A DNA stretch of 64,000 nt from Allomuricauda sp. CAU 1633. GTDB lineage: Bacteria; Bacteroidota; Bacteroidia; Flavobacteriales; Flavobacteriaceae. The notes beneath the pieces are model-generated. The model did no database searches. It was not told where the DNA came from and was given only the letters and a program-made list of their open reading frames with translations. Location of the stretch: positions 992,001-1,056,000 of the forward strand of contig NZ_JAFLNE010000001.1 of the NCBI RefSeq assembly GCF_017313225.1. Direction: 5' to 3'. The position numbers and the translations under genes are program-made. Positions 35,257 to 43,394 of the stretch are shown here, one piece after another. Position 1 is the stretch's first letter; each line of letters opens with the position of its first letter.

Positions 35257-35300
35257 AATGGGGTTAGGTTTGACATGTGATAATCTTAAAAAAAACAGTC
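35238..35300 (+). repeat. Duplicated leader, copy 1
   Basis: From the CTGTAAGGGATTG arm to the ATGGC start, this segment recurs at 36911-36970 with scattered changes. It includes a Bacteroidota -7 box, TAGGTTTG, at 35265-35272. Both copies stand directly before a small-protein gene that starts ATGGC. Confidence 0.6.
35265..35272 (+). promoter_or_regulatory. Probable -7 promoter box of the 48-aa gene
   Basis: TAGGTTTG matches the TAnnTTTG consensus and is conserved in the second leader copy (TACGTTTG, 36938-36945). No clear -33 TTTG lies at standard spacing (an ATTG is 14 bp upstream), so strength is uncertain. Confidence 0.4.
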
Positions 35301-35447
35301 ATGGCAAAAACAGCTCCTTTTTACAGTATCAATTCCAATGTACACCACAATAATACTAGATGTACTGAAGGAAATAACATAGAACCAGAAAATAGAAGGT
35401 CCGGTACTGGAGGCAAACCATTGTGTAGTCATTGTGCTCGACTTTAG
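35301..35447 (+). CDS. 48-aa small Cys/His protein
   Basis: ATG 35301 to TAG 35445-35447. The composition is NVHHNNTRCTEGNNIEPENR, then GTGGKPLCSHCARL. The His/Cys at 15-16 and 21 with the C-terminal CxxC suggest a zinc-binding knuckle. Short proteins of this pattern occur widely in Bacteroidota without assigned function. It has its own leader and is followed 56 bp later by the nuclease-like gene. Confidence 0.7.
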   Translation: MAKTAPFYSINSNVHHNNTRCTEGNNIEPENRRSGTGGKPLCSHCARL

Positions 35448-35503
35448 ATAAAAATTGGAAAAACAGTCATAAAGAATTTTCCTTTTTCAGAATTAAGTTA
35501 ACC

Positions 35504-36556
35504 ATGGAACTCCAAAACCAACTCAAAACCCTGGCCGAAAAAGTGGTCAAGCTAAAAGGACAGATTGATACCGAGGAATCCACCAAACATGCCTTTGTGT
35601 TACCATTCATCAACCTTTTGGGGTACGACACATTCAATCCAACCGAAGTAGTGCCGGAGTTTACGGCCGATTTGGGCCTAAAAAAAGGGGAAAAGGTGGA
35701 TTATGCCATTTTCCAGAATGGGGAGCCCATCATCATTATCGAATGTAAAAACTGGAAGGAAAAGCTCACGGCGCACAACTCCCAACTGTTTCGGTATTTC
35801 CACACCACCAAAACCCGGTTTGCACTCCTTACCAATGGTATAGAATATCAGTTTTATACGGACCTGGAAGCGGCCAATAAGATGGACGAAAAGCCCTTTT
35901 TGGAGTTCGATATTACCCAGTTAAAGGAAAACAGCATCAATGAGATTGCCAAGTTCCACAAATCCAATTTCAATATCGAGGAGATTGTGGACAATGCTAG
36001 CTCCCTCAAGTATACCAAGGAGATAAAGAAATTGATTGCAGAGGAATTGCAAGCTCCATCATATCATTTTGTCCGGCTGTTTGCTGGAGAAGTGTATTCT
36101 GGCCGGCTTACTGAAAAGGTGATGGGGGAATTCACTGATTTGGTAAGCAAGGCCTTTACCCAGACCATTAGTGAAAAGGTGAACGATCGATTAAATTCAG
36201 CTCTTAACAAAGAAGCCGAAAAACAGCAGGAAGAGCACAAAGAACCTGAAAAAATCAGTAAGGTGAACACTACGGAGGAAGAACTGGAAGGCTATCGGAT
36301 TGTGGTGGCCATTTTGCGGAGAAAACTTCCTGTTGAGCGTATTGTACACAGGGATACCCAATCGTATTTCGGGATTTTGTTGGACGACAATAACCGAAAG
36401 CCCCTGTGTCGTCTCTATTTTAACGGGAGCAATAATTACTTGGGAATTTTTGGCGAGAAAAGAAAAGAAACTCGACACTTAATACAAGCTGTGGAAGAAA
36501 TATACCAGTTTGAGGAAGAATTGCTAAAAAGCATTGATTATTATGAAGGCAACTAA
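35504..36556 (+). CDS. Solitary HsdR-N-like nuclease-domain protein
   Basis: 350 aa from ATG 35504, which gives the standard start (MELQNQL); the frame is open to 35432. Residues 22-140 match the N-terminal nuclease domain of type I restriction HsdR proteins, with a PD-(D/E)xK-like set: Glu24/25, Asp66, and the Glu80-Cys81-Lys82 motif in IIIIECKNW. There is no helicase domain and no methylase or specificity gene nearby. The C-terminal half (about 255-350) has a small conserved domain with LCRLYFNGSNNYLGIF. This makes it either a standalone DNA-acting defence nuclease or a non-restriction nuclease fold protein. Next gene overlaps by 14 bp. Confidence 0.8.
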   Translation: MELQNQLKTLAEKVVKLKGQIDTEESTKHAFVLPFINLLGYDTFNPTEVVPEFTADLGLKKGEKVDYAIFQNGEPIIIIECKNWKEKLTAHNSQLFRYFHTTKTRFALLTNGIEYQFYTDLEAANKMDEKPFLEFDITQLKENSINEIAKFHKSNFNIEEIVDNASSLKYTKEIKKLIAEELQAPSYHFVRLFAGEVYSGRLTEKVMGEFTDLVSKAFTQTISEKVNDRLNSALNKEAEKQQEEHKEPEKISKVNTTEEELEGYRIVVAILRRKLPVERIVHRDTQSYFGILLDDNNRKPLCRLYFNGSNNYLGIFGEKRKETRHLIQAVEEIYQFEEELLKSIDYYEGN

Positions 36557-36773
36557 AGCCATCTTAATACCATTATTCTATTTGGGTTTCACCAGTTTCT
36601 TTGCTCCCTCAAAATCTGACAACAATGTCTTCCTCTGCATGGGAAAAGGCAGCAAAAGATATCACTATATCAAAAACTGTCGGGGACTTTCCAACTGTTC
36701 TACCAAGATTTACGAAGTCACTTTAAAAAAAGCCAAGGAAATGGGTCGCACCCTTTGTGGTTGGGAAGACTAA
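36543..36773 (+). CDS. Small secreted Cys-rich protein
   Basis: 76 aa from ATG 36543, overlapping the stop of the nuclease gene by 14 bp. A signal-like hydrophobic stretch (ILIPLFYLGFTSFF) precedes the mature domain CMGKGSKRYHYIKNCRGLSNCS, then VTLKKAKEMGRTLCGW. The Y-H-x3-C ... A-x3-G-x3-C pattern is shared with small exported domains found beside nucleases and competence-type proteins, probably metal- or nucleic-acid-related. The overlap suggests joint translation with the nuclease. Confidence 0.65.
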   Translation: MKATKAILIPLFYLGFTSFFAPSKSDNNVFLCMGKGSKRYHYIKNCRGLSNCSTKIYEVTLKKAKEMGRTLCGWED

Positions 36774-36910
36774 AACTCTTGTTTTCTTCAATAAATCACA
36801 GATTTCACATCGAACGTACTGGAGATGTAACATGAATTCTATACAAATATCGGTTCTAGACTGAAATTGAACGAAAAAGTTTTATTACCACTTTTTATAT
36901 TACGGAAATC

Positions 36911-36970
36911 TGTAAGGGATTGTGTTGTAATGGGTTTACGTTTGAAATGTAAATTATTAAAACCAATATT
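36911..36970 (+). repeat. Duplicated leader, copy 2
   Basis: Counterpart of 35238-35300: CTGTAAGGGATTG, TAATGGG, TTTGA(A/C)ATGT and TTAAAA in the same order before ATGGC. The 5' arm of the hairpin is missing here, so it is not a terminator. It carries the promoter box TACGTTTG. Confidence 0.6.
36938..36945 (+). promoter_or_regulatory. Probable -7 promoter box of the nine-gene operon
   Basis: TACGTTTG (TAnnTTTG consensus), 25 bp before the DUF1508 start. Conserved in position with the copy at 35265. Confidence 0.45.
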
Positions 36971-37156
36971 ATGGCATTTCCAAAATTCGTTATCTCAAAA
37001 AGTAGAAACAATCAATTTTACTTTAATCTATTTGCCTCAAATGGTAAAGTGATTGCAACAAGTGAAATGTATGTTTCCAGGCAAGGTTGTGAAAATGGTA
37101 TTTCAGCCGTTAAGCGTGATGCTCTGGTTGCCGGAGTGGAGGATACAACCTCATAG
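36971..37156 (+). CDS. YegP/DUF1508 family small protein
   Basis: 61 aa, one DUF1508 repeat: FYFNLFASNGKVIATSEMYV, then GCENGISAVKRDA. Longer members carry two copies; this is a single-repeat form. The role of the family is unknown. It opens a run of nine genes on the + strand with gaps of 2-21 bp, ending at 43387. Confidence 0.85.
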   Translation: MAFPKFVISKSRNNQFYFNLFASNGKVIATSEMYVSRQGCENGISAVKRDALVAGVEDTTS

Positions 37157-37177
37157 TTTTCGAAAGTTAGCTAATAC

Positions 37178-37603
37178 ATGGCCACCATTCTCTTGTTTAC
37201 CGTCCTCATTTTAATTCTGGTCGATATCTTTTTGGCCTATGAGGTCCCAACACATGTAGCTTACATCTTGTTGACCGTCATTATTGTGCTGACACTGGAT
37301 GGTGGCCCGGTGCATAAGATACTTCTCGGGGGATTACTTTGGTTTGGATTTTTGGTATTTCATTACCTCGTTTGGAGAAGGCTTATTGAAAAGATTCATG
37401 ATAAGATAATTGCACCACAAAGACATACAGGAGGTATAGAAGGTTTGATTGGAAAAAGTGGGATTGTAAAAGAAATAGGAGGGACAAAATTCATTCTTGT
37501 CAATGAAGAACTCTATGAATTTGAGAACACTGGAAATAAGGACATCATTACAGGAAATACTTATAAAATAGTAAATACATCATCAAACAAGCTAATCATT
37601 TAA
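37178..37603 (+). CDS. NfeD-like membrane protein
   Basis: 141 aa. Two or three membrane helices (residues about 3-20, 26-42, 48-66) are followed by a short C-terminal OB-fold domain (GLIGKSGIVKEIGGTKFILVNEELYEF). NfeD proteins pair with stomatin/SPFH proteins and help assemble or quality-control membrane microdomains. The partner starts 10 bp downstream. The serine-protease part of long NfeD forms is absent. Confidence 0.85.
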   Translation: MATILLFTVLILILVDIFLAYEVPTHVAYILLTVIIVLTLDGGPVHKILLGGLLWFGFLVFHYLVWRRLIEKIHDKIIAPQRHTGGIEGLIGKSGIVKEIGGTKFILVNEELYEFENTGNKDIITGNTYKIVNTSSNKLII

Positions 37604-37613
37604 AAACATTGTT

Positions 37614-38441
37614 ATGGCTATCATTTATACCGTACCGCAGAACCATGTAGTGCTCATTAAACGTTTTGGAAAGCATTCAAGAATACAAAAAGAAGGTATC
37701 CGATTTAAGGTTCCTCTCATAGACGAAATCAAATATGTATACAACTGGAAAGGTGTTGCCAACAAAGGAGGACGTTTTATCGAGCTATCAGAGCAGCAGA
37801 GCGATACACCACCGAGGCAATGTCAGACCCTTGATAATGTTACCATGGAGGCCAATGCATCTATTTATTGGCGAATCCTAGATCCTGTGAAGGCAGTGTA
37901 TGATATTGACATTTTGCCTAAATCCATCACAGACATTGCTCTAAATGCTTTACGGGCCAATATTGGAAAATTGAAGTTGGATGAGGTGCTGTCAGAAAGG
38001 CAAAACCTCAATCAAAAAATTGCGGCTGAACTCATTGAAGTAGCATCAAAATGGGGAGTTACGTTTACCAGGGTAGAGATTCAAGAAATCAAATATTCCA
38101 AAGACACGGCCGATGCCATGATGCAGGAAATGACGGCAGAAAGAAAAAAACGCGCTCTGATTGCAGAAGCAGAGGGCATGGCCAAATCTGAGCTGACCAG
38201 GGCTAAGGCAGATGCGGAAGCAAATTTGATAAGGGCCAACGCCCAAGCTGAGGCACTCAAGATTATCGCAGAGGCAGAAGGTAATTATATTCTTAAGCTC
38301 AGAGAGCAGACCAGCGAAGAAGCCGCAAGTAAAATTATCCTCTCGCAGAAATATTTAGATGGGATGAAAATCATTACACAGAATCCCAGTAACAAGGTTT
38401 TTTTGCCTGATGGATTCATAGGAAGATATGAAATAAACTAG
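37614..38441 (+). CDS. Stomatin/SPFH (band 7) protein
   Basis: 275 aa. The SPFH domain (about 5-180) shows KRFGKHSRIQKEGIRFKVPL and the VTMEANASIYWRI strand. It is followed by a long Ala/Glu/Lys-rich coiled coil (about 180-245, with IAEAEG and ADAEANLIRANAQAEALKI). It lacks an obvious N-terminal membrane helix, so membrane attachment is likely through the NfeD neighbour or hairpin insertion. It forms oligomeric membrane scaffolds; the family is linked to membrane stress and lipid domains. Confidence 0.92.
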   Translation: MAIIYTVPQNHVVLIKRFGKHSRIQKEGIRFKVPLIDEIKYVYNWKGVANKGGRFIELSEQQSDTPPRQCQTLDNVTMEANASIYWRILDPVKAVYDIDILPKSITDIALNALRANIGKLKLDEVLSERQNLNQKIAAELIEVASKWGVTFTRVEIQEIKYSKDTADAMMQEMTAERKKRALIAEAEGMAKSELTRAKADAEANLIRANAQAEALKIIAEAEGNYILKLREQTSEEAASKIILSQKYLDGMKIITQNPSNKVFLPDGFIGRYEIN

Positions 38442-38448
38442 ATCGTCC

Positions 38449-38823
38449 ATGAGCAAAGGATTTTTTGACTATTTCGTATCTGTAATCTCGGCTTGTTGTG
38501 CCTTGCTTCTGTTCATAGCAGTTTTAAAAGCTTCCCGAGAATATTATTGGCTGCTACGTACGGTGATTTTCATTGGGGCATTATTGGTTATTATCAAAAA
38601 CAGTAATCATTTATATTGGGGGCTCTTGTTTGGATTGGTAGCCATACTCTTCAATCCCATATTTCCCATATTTCTCTACAAAAAAATGTATTGGGTTCCC
38701 CTGGATATTTTGACTGGAATGTTGTTTCTCATAGAGGTCATCATCAACCGTCCCAAAAAAGTAAAACCTGTACCTACTACTAAAAAGAAGGTGAAGAAAT
38801 ACGAACGAGACCGAATGTACTAA
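38449..38823 (+). CDS. Small membrane protein (DUF6804-like)
   Basis: 124 aa with four membrane helices (about 7-25, 35-49, 56-72, 82-96) and a strongly basic tail (RPKKVKPVPTTKKKVKKYERDR). It lies 7 bp from the stomatin gene and 18 bp from the TerB-like gene. I do not know its function; the basic tail could bind membrane lipid or a partner. Confidence 0.65.
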   Translation: MSKGFFDYFVSVISACCALLLFIAVLKASREYYWLLRTVIFIGALLVIIKNSNHLYWGLLFGLVAILFNPIFPIFLYKKMYWVPLDILTGMLFLIEVIINRPKKVKPVPTTKKKVKKYERDRMY

Positions 38824-38841
38824 CCAAAACTATATTAAAGT

Positions 38842-39246
38842 ATGCAAGAAATTACCATAACTGCAGAATTGAAAAGTCATTTTTTAAGGTTATATCAAAT
38901 CGCCCTTTCTGATGACAATTTTGATGTACTTGAAATGCAAATGTTATATGAATTTGCCAAAGATAGAGGGGTCTCAAAAGAACAGTTAAACAATCTACTA
39001 TTGAGTCCCACAAATCAATCTGCCATACCTGAAACCCAGGAAAAGAGAGTTGAATATTTATATGACCTCGCCGTAATGATTTGGGCAGATGGGAAAGTTA
39101 CTGAGGATGAGTACAATACCTTGAAAAAGTACTGTAAAAAATTTGAATTTCTTGAGGATAACATTGTTCAAATAGTAGACTTCCTTTTGGAGAGTGCAAA
39201 AAACAAAAAGGGGAAGGAAGAGATTCTAAAAAACCTTAACACCTAA
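38842..39246 (+). CDS. TerB-like protein
   Basis: 134 aa all-helical. The core AVMIWADGKVTEDEYNTLKKYCKKF matches the A-D-G-x(4)-E signature of TerB (tellurite resistance) domains, with a first half-repeat around YQIALSDDNFDVLEMQMLYEF. TerB domains are cytoplasmic, acid-rich and metal-linked, and in known ter-type systems occur with VWA and membrane proteins, as here. Confidence 0.75.
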   Translation: MQEITITAELKSHFLRLYQIALSDDNFDVLEMQMLYEFAKDRGVSKEQLNNLLLSPTNQSAIPETQEKRVEYLYDLAVMIWADGKVTEDEYNTLKKYCKKFEFLEDNIVQIVDFLLESAKNKKGKEEILKNLNT

Positions 39247-39251
39247 ATAAC

Positions 39252-40514
39252 ATGGAAAATATCAAGAAACTCTTTACGCTTAAAAAAAGCACGGCCAAGG
39301 ATGACATAAAAGAAAATCCCGAAGAATCAAAAGAACAAATAAGGATTACATATTACCAGAGTGGATATGGTGCTTCCACCAAGGCTTCGGGTGAGCCAAT
39401 GACCTTTGGAGTTGGATTAAAGAACCTGTACAACAGTTTTGAAGACCAGTGTAGAAAACAACTACATGAGCAAAAAAAATTAAAACAACCCTATATCGAG
39501 GAACAAGAAAAATACAAAACTGAGCTTAAAAAAAGAGAAACGGCCATTGGGATTCTTGAAGAGCAAATCAACAATACTTCTTCGGCGATAGAAGAAAAAA
39601 AAGCTGATATGATAGCGGTTAAACAAAGTCCTGAAAAATATGGCATTGATGCCGATAAACGCCCAAAAGCTCAATTTTATATAGGTCTTCTGCTATTGCT
39701 TCCAATTACAATCTACCTGTTTGTATTCTACATTTCGGCCTCTTATTCAGGGTTTTTTAAAGATTTTGAGACAGATAGTCTAACAGCTGCAATTTTTGAT
39801 GCTAATGCATTGAGCAAGGCAATTTCAGATGGAATGTTGGAAGCGATATTCGTCGGGACCATTCCATTTGTCTTCATGGGACTTGGATATTTGGTTCATA
39901 TGTTTCATAAGATAAAAGGATGGCAAGCCATTCTAAAATTAGTATCCCTTTTTGTGTTAACCTTCATTTTTGATGTAATACTTGCTTACTTGATCGAAAA
40001 GAAAATATTCTTGTTTGATGCTGTGGTTGGGCAACAGTTTACCCCGACCGATGCAATACAGAGTGTTAATTTTTGGGGGATTATATTTGCAGGCTTCGTA
40101 GTTTATATCATTTGGGGATTGGTGTTTGATTTTGTAATGAAAGAGCATGAAAATGTTGACAAAATCAAAGCTTTCATACGAGCTAAAAAAGATGAAATAA
40201 AAAACCTTGCGCTCATTCTTGAAGAACTCAATGGCAAAATTGATAAGGCCAGACATGACATAACCTTGTTCCAAGGTAAAATTTCAGAGCTACAGTCCAA
40301 AATAGATGGATTTATTTTTCCTGTAAAAGAATACCTGCATTACCATTATCAGTATAAAGAGGGGTGGTACCAGGCAATAAATGCGGAATTGGCATTGCCA
40401 AAAAAAGAAAAAGATGAACTCCGGGAAAGCTGTGAATCTATAGCAAGCCAACATCTGCAAAGCCTCAATTTAACAGAGATGGACTTCCAAAACTTAATCT
40501 TCACAACAAACTAA
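39252..40514 (+). CDS. Coiled-coil membrane protein of unknown function
   Basis: 420 aa. Cytoplasmic N-terminal coiled coil (about 60-130), four membrane helices (about 142-165, 195-216, 222-246, 270-295), then a second coiled coil (about 305-355, EHENVDKIKAFIRAKKDEIK onwards) and an acidic end. The two coiled coils flanking the membrane part suggest a large cytoplasmic scaffold. No transporter motif (Walker, permease) is visible. It sits 5 bp after the TerB-like gene and 3 bp before the VWA-like lipoprotein. Confidence 0.65.
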   Translation: MENIKKLFTLKKSTAKDDIKENPEESKEQIRITYYQSGYGASTKASGEPMTFGVGLKNLYNSFEDQCRKQLHEQKKLKQPYIEEQEKYKTELKKRETAIGILEEQINNTSSAIEEKKADMIAVKQSPEKYGIDADKRPKAQFYIGLLLLLPITIYLFVFYISASYSGFFKDFETDSLTAAIFDANALSKAISDGMLEAIFVGTIPFVFMGLGYLVHMFHKIKGWQAILKLVSLFVLTFIFDVILAYLIEKKIFLFDAVVGQQFTPTDAIQSVNFWGIIFAGFVVYIIWGLVFDFVMKEHENVDKIKAFIRAKKDEIKNLALILEELNGKIDKARHDITLFQGKISELQSKIDGFIFPVKEYLHYHYQYKEGWYQAINAELALPKKEKDELRESCESIASQHLQSLNLTEMDFQNLIFTTN

Positions 40515-40517
40515 AAA

Positions 40518-41420
40518 ATGAAACCATATATATATACAATATTCACTTTGGCTTTGTTCTTATTTGCTTGCAAAGGGGATAATAAAAATGAGATTTCTGA
40601 AGCGAAAGATAAATACAATAAGATAAAAAAAGAGGATGTGAATCTCAATATAAGTCTCTTGTTGGATTTGTCAGACAGAATAGACACTACCAAATACCAT
40701 AACGAGGCATTGGAGTTCTATTTGAGGGATGTAGGGTATATAGAGTCCATTGCCAATTCTTTTGTTGAATATTTAAAGGTTAAAAGGATACGTGCGATGG
40801 ACGATAAAATTGCAGTTTTCTTTGATCCGGTACCCCAAAATCCGAAAATAGATAGGATTTCGGAAAGCTTGAAATTCCATGTAACCAGAAACAATGCTTC
40901 ATTGGATTTATTTGAAGACATAAAGGATACCTATAAAAGTAAATCAAGGGAAATCTATGAACAAGCTTTATCAGATGGCAAGTATGTGGGGTCAGACACC
41001 TGGAACTTTTTTAAAAATAAGGTTAAGAGTTTTTGCATTGAAGAAAATTCCAGCAATCTCCTCATTATTTTAACAGATGGCTATTTGTATCATGAGAATA
41101 ACCTAAGAAAAGAAGGGAACCTGTCAACCTATTTAACCCCCCAATTCATAAGAACCCATAAACTTAATGACTCTAATTGGAAAGAAAGATTTGAGGGTGA
41201 CGGATATGGTTTTATTCCCGCTTCAGGAAACCTTGAAAATTTACAAGTTTTGGTTTTAGGGATAAATCCCAATAAAGGCAATGTTTATGAAGATGATGTA
41301 ATAAAAGCTTATTGGAAGGAATGGCTTGAGGAAATGGAGGTTGGGTATTATGAAATTAGAAATTCGGAACTACCATCGGACATGGACAAAATCATCCGGA
41401 ATTTCATCCTAAACAAATAG
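40518..41420 (+). CDS. VWA-like lipoprotein
   Basis: 300 aa. The signal peptide ends LFLFAC (lipobox). The mature part has von Willebrand A features: a first strand with DLSDRID (Asp50, Ser52; the DxSxS motif is imperfect), a central LLIILTDGYLYHENN strand with the TDG turn, and LQVLVLGINP. The MIDAS site may be partial. VWA proteins with TerB and membrane partners are known in stress/defence systems. The frame starts with MKPYIYTIF, 3 bp after the previous stop. Confidence 0.7.
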   Translation: MKPYIYTIFTLALFLFACKGDNKNEISEAKDKYNKIKKEDVNLNISLLLDLSDRIDTTKYHNEALEFYLRDVGYIESIANSFVEYLKVKRIRAMDDKIAVFFDPVPQNPKIDRISESLKFHVTRNNASLDLFEDIKDTYKSKSREIYEQALSDGKYVGSDTWNFFKNKVKSFCIEENSSNLLIILTDGYLYHENNLRKEGNLSTYLTPQFIRTHKLNDSNWKERFEGDGYGFIPASGNLENLQVLVLGINPNKGNVYEDDVIKAYWKEWLEEMEVGYYEIRNSELPSDMDKIIRNFILNK

Positions 41421-41422
41421 TC

Positions 41423-41938
41423 ATGGCGTTCCGATTTCACAAAAGGGTTAAACTGGGAAAAGGTTTTGGGGTTCATATCAGTAAATCTGGAATTACGCCA
41501 AGCTATAGGGGGAAGCGGGGTAGTTTAAGCTCAAAAGGATATTCCATTAGGACCGGAATTCCTGGGTTGACTTATCGTAAAACTTTTTCAAAAGCAAAAA
41601 ATAGTGGGTGTTTGGTTGTGTTCTTTGTTGTATTTGTCATTGCTTGTACAGCTGTGGAAAGCGAAAGAATAGATGCTGAAGAAACCTTAGGTTGCAGGGA
41701 TACAAATTGTGCCAATTATACTTCACAGGCTGCAGCCCAAGCTGCGTACAATGCCGACCCAGAATGTAGGAACGATTTAGATGCTGATAAAGATGGTATC
41801 GCCTGTGAAGAACCCGGTAATAGTGTGAAAACCTGTGCTACAACTTCAAATTGCGGATGCTCCAACAAGAACAAAGCCCCTTGCCAAGCCGACCCTTGTT
41901 GCAGGTGGGTCGTGGGGGAAGGGTGTAGGTGCAATTAA
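41423..41938 (+). CDS. DUF4236-TM-Excalibur chimeric protein
   Basis: 171 aa. Residues 1-55 match DUF4236 (FHKRVKLGKGFGVHISKSG, GIPGLTYRK), a small basic domain. A membrane helix follows (about 62-78, SGCLVVFFVVFVIACTAV). The external part holds a Excalibur-like calcium-binding motif (DADKDGIACE at about 122-131) and a Cys-rich end with about ten Cys. I know of DUF4236 and Excalibur separately; the fusion is uncommon to my knowledge. It is the eighth gene of the operon. Confidence 0.7.
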   Translation: MAFRFHKRVKLGKGFGVHISKSGITPSYRGKRGSLSSKGYSIRTGIPGLTYRKTFSKAKNSGCLVVFFVVFVIACTAVESERIDAEETLGCRDTNCANYTSQAAAQAAYNADPECRNDLDADKDGIACEEPGNSVKTCATTSNCGCSNKNKAPCQADPCCRWVVGEGCRCN

Positions 41939-41959
41939 ATAAGGTGGTAGGTAAAAACC

Positions 41960-43387
41960 ATGAAACAGTTTTTGAGATATTGGTTCTTGGATGAGGAAAA
42001 TCCAAAAAAATACCTGTTGGATGTCTTCATTGCCTCAATGATTCTGCTTTCCATTGTGCTCATCTTTTTTCAAAATGAACACCAATATCTTTCCAAGGAT
42101 TTGGAGTATGTGGATAAGGTTGTGCTCCTATTTTTTATTGCGGAATATGGAATCCGTTTCTATATCTGTTCGGATTTTAGGGACGATTGCCATGCCAAGG
42201 GCCTGCTTTTTGCGACAAGGCAAAAACTTTATTGGATGGCCAAACCAACATCGTTGATTGACCTATTGGCCATTTTGCCGTCCTTGGGGTTCTTTAGGGC
42301 CTTTCGGATGCTCCGCCTTCTGCGCTTTTTAAGGTTGTTCCGTTTGGTAAGGGCCTTCAAAATATTTCGCCAAATAGACAAGCTACACATCATTCTCCAG
42401 GGCATGAAAGAGCACAACAGGATGTTCTATATCTTTTTTTCGGTAACGCTCTTTATTCTATTGGTGTTGAGTTTTGGCTTATATAGTGTAGAACACAATC
42501 AGGACAGCGAAGCGTTTTATAGCTTTACCAATTCCTTTTGGTATTCCCTTGAATTGATAGAATTGGCCGATACTACCCCCAAGACCGTTTTTGGAAAGCT
42601 TCTTTCCGTCCTACTGCTGATTTTCAACATGGCCATTTTTGGCTTTTTTATCTCGATTATCCTCAATAAAATCACTTTGGTCATGAATGCTATTACTTCT
42701 GGGAAAATATCTCGCCTCAACATCAAGAACCACGTTGTGATATGTGGTTACACCAAATCTGCGGAAAAGGTCATACAAGACTTGCTTCGAGACAAAAGGT
42801 ATTGCAATAAGATTGTCCTGATTACCCAAAAACCCATTGCCGATAAAGACGGACTCATTTACGTAAATGCTGATTATACGGATTACAATACCTTAAAGTT
42901 AGTGCAGATAAAGCATGCCAAATTTGCCATTGTCTTTGCAGAATTTAATGAGCATGATACCATTCGGGATGTAGACCTGAGAACAGTAATGACTGTTTTT
43001 CATATTGAAAAGGAGGCCCCTGAGACCCATACTATTGCTGAAATAAACGATGAGGTCAACGCGGAGATCATCAGGGACAAGATCATGGGAGATGAAATCC
43101 TGTTCAAGGAGTTGATCGATGCCAAGATTATCTCTACCTGTATAGGTCATCCCAATGTTTCCAATTTGTTCTACCAACTCTTTGGTGAGGGAGGAGAACG
43201 GGTAAAAAGTCTAAAACCGACCGAATTGGGGCTTTCTGTTCCAGTGATGATCAAGGATATAAAACTACTTTTACTGGAAAAAAATGAAACTCTTTTGGGT
43301 GTGATCAACCATCAAAATGAATCGGTATTGTCACCAAAAAATGATATGTTGGTAGATGATAGTGATCGGTTGGTCTACCTGTCGTAG
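41960..43387 (+). CDS. Voltage-gated-type ion channel with TrkA-N domain and altered selectivity filter
   Basis: 475 aa. Six membrane segments; the S4-like helix (about 111-140) has Arg/Lys every third or fourth residue (FRAFRMLRLLRFLRLFRLV). The pore region between S5 and S6 reads SFWYSLELIELADTTPKT (192-209) and lacks the TVGYG filter, about three residues shorter than in K+ channels. S6 is followed by a TrkA-N/RCK domain (about 255-400, HVVICGYTKSAEKVI) and a TrkA-C-like end. A potassium or other monovalent-ion regulatory role is expected from the RCK part, but ion selectivity cannot be predicted. Confidence 0.82.
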   Translation: MKQFLRYWFLDEENPKKYLLDVFIASMILLSIVLIFFQNEHQYLSKDLEYVDKVVLLFFIAEYGIRFYICSDFRDDCHAKGLLFATRQKLYWMAKPTSLIDLLAILPSLGFFRAFRMLRLLRFLRLFRLVRAFKIFRQIDKLHIILQGMKEHNRMFYIFFSVTLFILLVLSFGLYSVEHNQDSEAFYSFTNSFWYSLELIELADTTPKTVFGKLLSVLLLIFNMAIFGFFISIILNKITLVMNAITSGKISRLNIKNHVVICGYTKSAEKVIQDLLRDKRYCNKIVLITQKPIADKDGLIYVNADYTDYNTLKLVQIKHAKFAIVFAEFNEHDTIRDVDLRTVMTVFHIEKEAPETHTIAEINDEVNAEIIRDKIMGDEILFKELIDAKIISTCIGHPNVSNLFYQLFGEGGERVKSLKPTELGLSVPVMIKDIKLLLLEKNETLLGVINHQNESVLSPKNDMLVDDSDRLVYLS

Positions 43388-43394
43388 GAGAGTT

